Source: Paenibacillus alginolyticus DSM 5050 = NBRC 15375
GTDB taxonomy: Bacteria > Bacillota > Bacilli > Paenibacillales > NBRC-103111
DNA: 64,000 nucleotides
Reading direction: 5' to 3'
NCBI RefSeq assembly: GCF_000422905.1
Contig: NZ_AUGY01000001.1
Coordinates: 248,001 to 312,000 of the forward strand
Made by a program: the position numbers and the translations under genes. Of this stretch, positions 34,946 to 41,673 are shown one piece after another. How positions within the stretch are numbered: the stretch's first letter is position 1; each line of letters starts with the position of its first letter. The notes beneath the pieces are model-generated. The model saw only the letters and a program-made list of their open reading frames with translations, did no database searches and was not told the DNA's origin.

Positions 34946-35035
34946 ATTATAACCGTCATATAAATGGCTGTCAAACCTGTACAGAGCCTTGACGGTCTTA
35001 TATATGATGATTATAATATATTATGATCATCATAT
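34946..35035. promoter_or_regulatory. Divergent promoters with TetR-type operator
   Basis: On the minus strand TTGACA (34969-34974) and TATAAT (34946-34951) are 17 bases apart. On the plus strand TTGACG (34989-34994) and TATAAT (35012-35017) are 17 bases apart. The inverted repeat ATATGATGAT (35002-35011) / ATCATCATAT (35026-35035) spans the plus-strand -10. A related ATATGACGGTTATAAT lies over the minus-strand -10. Confidence 0.75.
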
Positions 35036-35097
35036 TTAGCGGAGAAAAGAAGGCGAAGGCCATCAATGGAACCCGCAGATTAGGAGGAGAGAGAAGG

Positions 35098-35889
35098 ATG
35101 AAGAAGCAAATCGTAGTAATCTCCATTTTGGCCGTTCTACTGGTAGGAGGAGGTGTGCTGCTTTTAATGAACGGAAAGGACGCAGTGGCCCGAGCCGAAA
35201 CGAGAAAACAGGCGACACTAACGGCTGATCAGGCGAATGCGGTTTTCCAAGGAATTTCAGGCAAGGTAGCGGAGATCAAGGTGGAGAAAGGGGCAGCCGT
35301 AAAGAAAGGGGATCTCCTTGCCCGCTTGGATACGACGGAAACAGATCTGCAAATTCGGCAAGCCAATGTGAATTTGGAATTGCTGGATGTCCAGTCCGGA
35401 CAGTTGGACCCCAAGAACCCGGCTGCTAAAGGAATGCTCGGGCTAATAGACAAACAGCAGCAGCAGCTTCAGCTTCAGCTTCAACTTCTTCAAGTGCAAA
35501 AGGTGCGAGCGGAATTGACGGCGCCCATGGACGGGCATGTCAACAAGATTTCCATCAAGACAGGCGATCTCGTTGCATCCGGCACGCCCGCAGTCTCGGT
35601 CCAAGGTGACAGGTTATATGCGAACGTGTATGTGAATGAGACTCAGGTGCAGAAATTCCGCGAGGGCGAGGCCATTCCGGTAAGGATCCCGGCTCTTGAC
35701 AATCAACAAGTAAGCGGAAAACTGGATAGCGTAGAACCCGCCTCCCAGTTTGCAGCCTTGAAGATGAGTGGAGAGAAAGGACTTGCGGATGTGAACATGT
35801 TCCAGCTTCGCATCCATGTCGATTCTACCGGTTCCATTGTTCCAGGTCTTACGATGGAGGTAAACCTCAATGAAATCGTTGATCGATGA
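35098..35889 (+). CDS. HlyD-family membrane fusion (adaptor) protein
   Basis: This 263-residue protein has one N-terminal helix, a split lipoyl/barrel-sandwich domain (FQGISGKVAEIKVEKGAAVKKGDLLARLD and LTAPMDGHVNKISIKTGDLV), a short coiled coil rich in Q and L (LIDKQQQQLQLQLQLLQVQK), and a beta-barrel. It links an inner-membrane exporter to the outside. ATG 35098 follows TAGGAGGAGAG. It overlaps the ABC-2 permease gene by 20 bases. Control by the divergent TetR protein is likely. Confidence 0.85.
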   Translation: MKKQIVVISILAVLLVGGGVLLLMNGKDAVARAETRKQATLTADQANAVFQGISGKVAEIKVEKGAAVKKGDLLARLDTTETDLQIRQANVNLELLDVQSGQLDPKNPAAKGMLGLIDKQQQQLQLQLQLLQVQKVRAELTAPMDGHVNKISIKTGDLVASGTPAVSVQGDRLYANVYVNETQVQKFREGEAIPVRIPALDNQQVSGKLDSVEPASQFAALKMSGEKGLADVNMFQLRIHVDSTGSIVPGLTMEVNLNEIVDR

Positions 35890-37021
35890 ATGGCATATTG
35901 CTACTGGCGGGAAGGCGTGGATTTCGATTCTCGCCGCGCCGCTTGTTGCTGCGCTGTTTTTCGGGCTGATGTTCTCCCGTAACCAAATCAGTGAAGCGTC
36001 GGTAGCGGTGATCGACTTGGACCATTCCCTTTATTCGAGTCAAATCATTGAGAAGATCGATTCATCGCAATATATGAAAGTAACGCGGGTCAATCCGAAT
36101 CATGAGACTCCCGAAACGCTGCTGGCCAATGAAAAAGAGGTCGCGGTGGTGGTATTGCCCGAAGGGCTTGAAAGCCAGCGAAGCCAAGGGAAATCGGTCC
36201 CAATCGGTTTTCTGATGGACAATGCGATGCCATCCGCCTTGACGAATATCCGGACAGCTATACAGGAGATCGTGGCCACGGAGAATACGTCGGTATCGGC
36301 CGCCAAGTTGGGCTCACTAGGCCTGGATGCCTCCGCAACCGCTGGCATTCTGGTCCCATTGTCCATGCAGCAGCGCTTTCTGTTTAATCCGACAAGTTCA
36401 TTTATGAATTCCATGGTGCTCGGATTCGTCAATATCGTCGTACTTATGGTCACAACAAGCGCTGCAGGCGCGGTCGGACCGCGCCTGCGCCGGGAGGGCA
36501 AGATGGCGGAGGAAGCCGCCCATCCGATTCGACTACTGTACAGGGCCATTCCATATGCGGTCCTGTCCGCTGTTTCTTTGATGTTCAGCTACGGACTATT
36601 GAAGCAATTGGGAGGTTTGCGTTTTGAAGCGGCGCCTTATGTGTTTATCCTTCCCTTGTTCTTCTATACGCTCGCTATGTCTCTCTTGGGCATGCTCGTC
36701 AGTTGGACCGTCAAGGATCAGAGCAAAATATCCCTTCGTACGAGTATCATTTTATATCCGTCTTTCCTTGTGACCGGCATTCAGATCGCTCCGTCCATTT
36801 TCCCTAAATTTTTTCAGTGGACCGCAATGCCGCTGCCGATGAACTGGCTGAACAAACTCTTTAGAGGCATGGCCTTGCGCGGCGAGTCGCTTCTCTCTTA
36901 CAGCGTGGAAATCGGGGCATTGCTTATTATTATAGGATTCGTTGTTTTTTTGCTGGGCTTGCTCTCGGTTAAGGAGATGAGGATGGTCAGGCAGACAGTC
37001 CACCAAGGAGTATCCTTTTAA
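35870..37021 (+). CDS. ABC-2 type exporter permease
   Basis: This 383-residue protein has one N-terminal helix (about 18-38), an outer domain of about 130 residues (SVAVIDLDHSLYSSQIIEKI), and five or six C-terminal helices. It is the YhiH/YbhR-like layout of ABC2_membrane_3 permeases. No ATPase gene is present in the unit, and the second permease gene usually found next is replaced by an MFS relic. The exporter may therefore be incomplete. The substrate is unknown. Confidence 0.8.
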   Translation: MKSLIDEWHIATGGKAWISILAAPLVAALFFGLMFSRNQISEASVAVIDLDHSLYSSQIIEKIDSSQYMKVTRVNPNHETPETLLANEKEVAVVVLPEGLESQRSQGKSVPIGFLMDNAMPSALTNIRTAIQEIVATENTSVSAAKLGSLGLDASATAGILVPLSMQQRFLFNPTSSFMNSMVLGFVNIVVLMVTTSAAGAVGPRLRREGKMAEEAAHPIRLLYRAIPYAVLSAVSLMFSYGLLKQLGGLRFEAAPYVFILPLFFYTLAMSLLGMLVSWTVKDQSKISLRTSIILYPSFLVTGIQIAPSIFPKFFQWTAMPLPMNWLNKLFRGMALRGESLLSYSVEIGALLIIIGFVVFLLGLLSVKEMRMVRQTVHQGVSF

Positions 37022-37049
37022 TACATATCCCCAAAAGGAGGGAGCGCAA

Positions 37050-37286
37050 ATGTTCAACCAAACGGAGGACAACGTTTTGCCTAGGCCGTGCCTTTGCGGT
37101 CTAACTATCGGCAGGCAAATTGATCCAAGCCGAAGTAGCAGAATAATCGGTAACCTGACAGCGATTTATGGAGTTGGTCAAATAATCGGTCCGGTGGGTG
37201 CAGGCGCACTAACAAATAGCTTGCACACTTACTCCGCTTTATTGTTGTTGTCAGGGATGCTATTACTGATAGAACTGTTTTACTAA
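37050..37286 (+). pseudogene. Chimeric relic: new start joined to the tail of an MFS transporter
   Basis: A good site (AAGGAGGGAGCGCAA) and the first dozen codons (MFNQTEDNVLPRP) look like the start of a third gene in the hlyD/ABC-2 unit. They then join IDPSRSSRIIGNLTAIYGVG and QIIGPVGAGALTN, which match the last helices of YbfB/YjiJ-type MFS permeases. The 78-residue frame cannot be a transporter. It marks a deletion that fused two loci. Confidence 0.6.
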
Positions 37287-37407
37287 GGGTAAGTCAAACC
37301 AAAACAGAGATTTCATTTAAGAAAGAATGACAGTTTTAGTTGGGTATAGCACCTAAATTGCCGCTGAGCTTTTGTCGGTAGACTAAATAGCGAATGGAGG
37401 AGTTAAG

Positions 37408-38193
37408 ATGTTAAACAAAGATATCGTAATCTACACTGAAGAAAATGGAATCGCAAGAATTACACTAAACAGGCCGGCAGCACTTAATGCGTTAAACCGA
37501 GATGTACTTGACCAACTTTCGTCCATCTTGGACAGGGTCAAAACTGATTCTAGTGTAAAGGCAGTGATAATTACCGGTGCCGGTGAAAAGGCATTTTCCG
37601 CAGGTGCGGACATTCAGTTTCTCAATAGAGCCACTCCTCTCGAAGTAAGGGATTTAGCTCTGCTAGCTGTTACGGTTACTAATAAAATCGAGTCATTGGG
37701 GAAAGTAGTTGTTGCTGCTATCAATGGCTTCGCACTAGGAGGCGGGCTTGAGTTAGCTGAATCTTGCGCGCTCCGTGTTTCCGCTAATCATGCTAGATTA
37801 GGACATCCTGAAGTCCGTATTGGAACTGTTGCCGGTTTTGGAGGAACTACGAGGCTTCCCAGACTTATAGGTAAGGGACGTGCTGCAGAACTGTTGCTCA
37901 CCGGAAACGCGATAAGCGCAGACGAAGCTTACAGAATAGGACTCATTAATAGGATTGCTGAGCCTGATAAATTACTATCAGAAGCAGAAACTCTTATCCT
38001 AGAAATTCTGTCTCAGGCTCCTATCGCAGTAAAAATGACTTGGGAGGCAATTCATCGGGGGTGTAATCTAACTTTAGAAGAGTCCGCTCTTCTCGGTGCA
38101 GATTACTTCGGTCTGATAGCGTCCACAGAGGACTTCAGAGAAGGAACTAAATCATTTTTAGAAAAGACCCAACCATCATTTATAGGAAGATAG
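37408..38193 (+). CDS. Enoyl-CoA hydratase/isomerase (crotonase) family protein
   Basis: This 261-residue protein has the crotonase fold. The oxyanion hole lies in AFSAGADIQFL and GFALGGGLELAESC, the second catalytic segment in LGHPEVRIGTVAGFGGTTRL, and the C-terminal helix in GTKSFLEKTQPSF. Glu residues at ELAESC and HPEVRIG match hydratase positions. It probably hydrates a short or medium enoyl-CoA, as in fatty-acid or aromatic breakdown, but stands alone here. GGAGGAG precedes the ATG. Confidence 0.88.
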   Translation: MLNKDIVIYTEENGIARITLNRPAALNALNRDVLDQLSSILDRVKTDSSVKAVIITGAGEKAFSAGADIQFLNRATPLEVRDLALLAVTVTNKIESLGKVVVAAINGFALGGGLELAESCALRVSANHARLGHPEVRIGTVAGFGGTTRLPRLIGKGRAAELLLTGNAISADEAYRIGLINRIAEPDKLLSEAETLILEILSQAPIAVKMTWEAIHRGCNLTLEESALLGADYFGLIASTEDFREGTKSFLEKTQPSFIGR

Positions 38194-38287
38194 TTAATCG
38201 AATAACTTACAGATTTGAACAAAATATAGTTAAATCATATCTCGTATGGTAAAATAAACCTATTGAGCATATCGAATAAAATAGGAA

Positions 38288-38363
38288 AATGGCAAACCTG
38301 ATCGAAAGACAGGGACGCAAAGCCACGGATCTACTGCAGAAATGCAATGACCGCCGGGTTACC
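38288..38363 (+). promoter_or_regulatory. Cyclic di-GMP-I (GEMM) riboswitch
   Basis: The conserved parts are all present in order: ATGGCAAACCTG, GAAAGACAGGGACGCAAAGC, CCACGGATCT, a variable P2 arm, and CCGCCGGGTTACC closing on GGCAAACC. This is the GEMM aptamer that binds c-di-GMP. A terminator follows at 38381, so ligand binding should decide read-through into the response regulator gene. Confidence 0.9.
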
Positions 38364-38380
38364 CTAACGGATTTGCAGTT

Positions 38381-38417
38381 GGACACTGCCTCTTGGGGTA
38401 CGTGTCTTTTTCTTTTT
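38381..38417 (+). terminator. Expression-platform terminator of the riboswitch
   Basis: GACAC (38382-38386) pairs with GTGTC (38402-38406), extended inward by TGCC/GG-TA with a bulged C, and is followed by TTTTTCTTTTT. Confidence 0.7.
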
Positions 38418-38451
38418 AGTTCGAGGCATCTTTTAAAGGGAGGCGTAGATT

Positions 38452-39087
38452 ATGGAGCCTAAAATACGTATTTTACTGGTTGAAGACGATTCGATTTGTT
38501 TGGAATGCCTCACCACTTACCTGGAAACGGAACCGGATTTATCGGTGACGGTCGCTATGAACCAGGAGGAGGCGATCCGAGTCATTAAACTGCATGATGT
38601 CGATGTGGTGTTGCTCGATGCAATGCTGACGCCTCCATACTATGATGGATTGGATACGGCGATTGAGATGCTGAACACCAAACCAATGAAGATTATTATG
38701 CTGACCTCGGTGGAAGAGAGGGATGTCATTATCGACGCATTTACGATTGGCGTACTGAACTATGTGAATAAAACACATTACAAAGATATCCCTTCCGCCA
38801 TTCGGGATGCTCACCATAATATTGCCTCCATTCATCCAGACGCCGCGGCATCGCTGCGTCGAGAAGTCGCTCATTTAAGAAGGAAAGAACTGCAACAGCT
38901 CCTGACCCCGATGGAAAAGGAAATCTTACTTTTTCTGGGAAATGGCTATACGAGAAGACAGACGGCTCAGGCGTTAAACATAACCACGAATACCGTGAAG
39001 TTCCATATCCGGCAACTGATCAAAAAAATTGGCGGCAGAACAGGGAGAGACGTGGCAGATAAAATAAAACGCAGAGGCCTATTGTGA
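38452..39087 (+). CDS. NarL/FixJ-type response regulator under riboswitch control
   Basis: This 211-residue protein has a receiver domain (LLVEDDSICLE acidic pair, phospho-Asp in VVLLDAML, Thr in IMLTSVEE, Lys in YVNKTH) and a C-terminal LuxR-type HTH (LLTPMEKEILLFLGNGYTRRQTAQALNITTNTVKFHIRQLIKKIG, cited by its core RRQTAQALNITTNTVKFHI). No kinase is adjacent. AAGGGAGG precedes the ATG. The c-di-GMP riboswitch upstream links it to the motile/sessile switch. Confidence 0.88.
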   Translation: MEPKIRILLVEDDSICLECLTTYLETEPDLSVTVAMNQEEAIRVIKLHDVDVVLLDAMLTPPYYDGLDTAIEMLNTKPMKIIMLTSVEERDVIIDAFTIGVLNYVNKTHYKDIPSAIRDAHHNIASIHPDAAASLRREVAHLRRKELQQLLTPMEKEILLFLGNGYTRRQTAQALNITTNTVKFHIRQLIKKIGGRTGRDVADKIKRRGLL

Positions 39088-39702
39088 TCATAAACAAAAA
39101 AGATGAGTAGCCTGGTTTCAAAAAATTGGTTCGTTTTGTTCAGATCGGTTTGTTGCCGATTGTGATCACAAATCGACACGTTAAGAACATGGAAGCTATC
39201 CAATCTTTTTCACTTCGACTTCAAAACCAAAATCGCATAATATTCCTTCTTTCTGGTATTATAAAGAGCTTTCGACACGAATCGAAGAGGGGTAGCAGAA
39301 AGTTTATCCTCCCCGAAGATAGAATTTTCTAGTACAATAGTTATACGAACAAAACAAGTGGTTATAGGGAAAATGCACCTGTTTCATCTGACTTTTGGTC
39401 AGGAATCCGGGATTAAGGTCTCTCTGTTTTCCAAGATCATTGTGTCAGAAATCGACATCATGGTTACCCGATGTTTTGTTCATAAAGCCACTTTAGTAAA
39501 GGGGGAGAGTTTATGGAGATGGTACATAACTTTATCGTTCTGATATAGTGGGTTAATTCTTAATGCATATTGAAAACGCTGCCTTTGTTCTTGTTCGAGC
39601 TTTACACAGGAAGTTATAATGGCAAAAAATCGACGAAGTTTAATGGAGGTTTTGCCACTTGAAGCGAATAGAAACATAATCACCTGTCAGGGGTGGTGTA
39701 AA
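39088..39702. other. 600-base intergenic region between two response regulators
   Basis: No supported gene. A GGGGGAGAG site at 39500-39508 precedes an 11-codon frame (ATG 39513, MEMVHNFIVLI), which may be a leader peptide or noise. TGTGATCA motifs occur at about 39084 and 39160. No second riboswitch was seen. Confidence 0.4.
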
Positions 39703-40338
39703 ATGAAAAGGATCAAAGTACTGCTTGTTGAAGATGATCCGAGCTGGGAAGAAATGGTTTCGCATTTTTTAAATCGGGAACCGGATTTGGTAGTGGTCGG
39801 TACTGTGCAAACAAAAGAGGATGCGTTACATATAGTCCGGATGCTTGAAATCGATGTGGTGCTAATGGACGCCATGCTTAACGGCAATGGGTTAAACAGC
39901 ATCGCCACAGCCTTGGAAATCCACGCGCTCCATACGGCCAAAATGATCATGTTTACTTTTATGGATCATCGCGAATTCATACTGGAGGCATTCTCTAACG
40001 GCGTCACCGATTATATTGTTCAAGCTCATGCGGAAGATATTCCCGCTGCCGTTCGAGCGGTCCATGGGGAGCAGTCTTCCATTCATTTCGTTGCAGCGGG
40101 TGTTCTGCGTCAAGAATTCATCAGGATGAAGCAAATGGAACTGCGGACAAGCCTAACAGCCGCCGAGTCCAGTATTCTTCGGTTTATCTATGAAGGATCT
40201 ACGCAGTCGGAGATTATGAAGAATTTGCATATTTCCGAGAGTACCATCAAGAAGCATGTGAGTCGAATCATCCGAAAAATGCAGGTCCATACCAGCAAGG
40301 AAGCGGCCCAGAAAGCGAGTATGAAAGGAATTTTATAG
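39703..40338 (+). CDS. NarL/FixJ-type response regulator, paralogue lacking the receiver Lys
   Basis: This 211-residue protein is the same length as the regulator at 38452 and clearly its paralogue (LLVEDDPSWEEMV; VVLMDAMLNG; SESTIKKHVSRIIRKMQV). The receiver has the acidic pair, Asp and Thr (IMFTFMDH), but the conserved Lys is Gln (DYIVQAH, against NYVNKTH in the paralogue), so the phosphorylation switch may differ. ATG 39703 is chosen because of GGGGTGGTG just before it; the frame is open upstream from 39619. A terminator follows. Confidence 0.82.
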   Translation: MKRIKVLLVEDDPSWEEMVSHFLNREPDLVVVGTVQTKEDALHIVRMLEIDVVLMDAMLNGNGLNSIATALEIHALHTAKMIMFTFMDHREFILEAFSNGVTDYIVQAHAEDIPAAVRAVHGEQSSIHFVAAGVLRQEFIRMKQMELRTSLTAAESSILRFIYEGSTQSEIMKNLHISESTIKKHVSRIIRKMQVHTSKEAAQKASMKGIL

Positions 40339-40713
40339 GATGTTATTTTGTCAACCGCATAGGCCAACGTAACAGCGTCTCATTTTAATGGGGCGCTTTT
40401 ATGTTGTTCGGTTTTCATCCAACGATATCATGCCACAGCAGGAAAAGTGGTTCGCAGACATCCCTGTTAAGGATGTTTCTTTCACCATTCACGTGTTCTG
40501 GAGTGACCTATCAAAATCATACCCCTGTTTCACTTATCATTTAATCCCTTAGTTTGAAGAGAAAAAACCAGGGTATACCCAAGGGAGGTATCACAAAAAA
40601 ATAGCACCTTTTTCAAAAAGGTGCTACAAAAAGATCGGACTAACGGGAACGGTGCAGCGGGGATACAATCAGGTTGAGGGCGCGCTCAATCATGAAATGA
40701 GAGGAGCAAAGAC
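40339..40713. other. Intergenic region with two terminator hairpins
   Basis: An 11-bp stem (AGCGTCTCATT / AATGGGGCGCT, 40374-40397, then TTTT) ends the response regulator gene. A perfect 12-bp stem with one-base loop (TAGCACCTTTTT-C-AAAAAGGTGCTA, 40602-40626) lies in A/T flanks and can end transcription from either side. It insulates the conjugation block. No gene was seen. Confidence 0.7.
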
Positions 40714-40920
40714 ATGGTTGATCCCAATTCTAAAAAAACCGATTCACCTATAATGACGACTCAGGCAGAAGCTTCATCGTCCGGCAATGGACATTCGTCA
40801 GAGTTACGCAACAAGCAAAAGAAAGTCAACCCACCCCTTGCCTACTACGAAGAATTGATGCGTCACGATTCGCATGTCAAAGTGCATCGAAGAACACAGC
40901 AGAGAGGGTGGGGGCGTTGA
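40714..40920 (+). CDS. Small hydrophilic protein, first gene of the conjugation region
   Basis: This 68-residue protein has GAGAGGAG before its ATG. It is rich in Ser, Lys and Arg, with a disordered N-terminal half (SKKTDSPIMTTQAEASSSG) and a basic C-terminus (HRRTQQRGWGR). It overlaps the next gene by TTGA, so the two are coupled. No family is recognised. A DNA-related or phage-derived small protein would fit the basic tail. Confidence 0.6.
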   Translation: MVDPNSKKTDSPIMTTQAEASSSGNGHSSELRNKQKKVNPPLAYYEELMRHDSHVKVHRRTQQRGWGR

Positions 40921-41378
40921 AAAAACGCATTCCGTATCGTCAAGTTGAAAACTGGTTGGCTGACTTGCCGGAATGGAAGGCACGACTGGAAATGATGCAG
41001 GAACAGTTAGCGAATATTCCGGGTTTGACGCAAAAATTCGAGCTGGTGGCCATTCACGGCCAAGGACAGAAAAATGAAGCCATCTTGAATGAAGTGATTA
41101 GGCGGCTGCAGTTACGGGAATTGGAGATTCCATTGCTTCAATTAAAAGTTCAAGTGCTGGAAGGCGCTATTCGTTCACTTCGCCCGGAAGAACGGAAATT
41201 TGTCGAAGAACGGTATGGACATCATCTGCCAAATGCGGATACCATGGAGAAGTTGGGCGTTTCACCCCGCACCTATTATGAAAGACGAAAGCTTGTTCTG
41301 GAGCGGATTTACCTTTTCGCCGGCGGGGAAAACTCGATTTTGGACTTGAAGGACGAGGCTCTCTTTGAACAAACATAG
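40917..41378 (+). CDS. ArpU/RinA-like transcriptional activator
   Basis: The 153-residue product has a long helical N-terminal part and a C-terminal sigma-region-4-like HTH (RSLRPEERKFVEERYGHH, MEKLGVSPRTYYERRKLVLERIY), as in ArpU/RinA late-gene activators of Gram-positive phages and in regulators of integrative elements. TTG 40917 overlaps the previous stop and lies nine bases after AGAGGG. It lies directly upstream of three 11-bp direct repeats, which are the obvious candidate binding sites for switching on the transfer operon. Confidence 0.75.
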   Translation: MKKRIPYRQVENWLADLPEWKARLEMMQEQLANIPGLTQKFELVAIHGQGQKNEAILNEVIRRLQLRELEIPLLQLKVQVLEGAIRSLRPEERKFVEERYGHHLPNADTMEKLGVSPRTYYERRKLVLERIYLFAGGENSILDLKDEALFEQT

Positions 41379-41425
41379 AGGGCACAGTGGCAGATACGTT
41401 TTCCCTCACGGATCACTTGACCTGC

Positions 41426-41458
41426 ACTTTGAGGAAACTTTGAGGAAACTTTGAGGTA
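41426..41458 (+). repeat. Three 11-bp direct repeats before the transfer operon
   Basis: ACTTTGAGGAA is repeated three times head to tail at 41426, 41437 and 41448 (the last ends TA), with a period of one helical turn. A TATAAG -10 candidate lies at 41466-41471. The position suits an activator-dependent promoter. Confidence 0.8.
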
Positions 41459-41528
41459 AAAAAAATATAAGTTTAGGTATAACGACAATGTAAGTAAAAA
41501 ATGCTAATCTGATAGTGTAGAAAAATGT

Positions 41529-41570
41529 AGACAGGCCACCCGGCATACCCGGAAACGCCTGTCTTTTTTA
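41529..41570 (+). terminator. Hairpin in the transfer-operon leader
   Basis: The stem AGACAGGC (41529-41536) / GCCTGTCT (41557-41564) is followed by T6. It stands between the promoter repeats and the coupling-protein gene, so it is either a plain terminator or an attenuator. Confidence 0.7.
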
Positions 41571-41673
41571 TTTCCGGAATCATCGGAGTATGCGGTGTTT
41601 CGAAGGGAAAGGGGAGATGTGGAACAGCCATTTGGTAGAATAACCGAATACGGCATCGAAGGGAGGGAGCAGC

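Noticed and set aside
39373..39543. 57-codon frame between the two response regulators
   Set aside because: No good ribosome site and no domain; kept only as part of the intergenic note.
41426..41458. 11-bp repeats as a CRISPR array or replication iterons
   Set aside because: Head-to-tail units without spacers exclude CRISPR; no replication initiator gene lies next to them, and the place before the transfer operon fits an activator site better.
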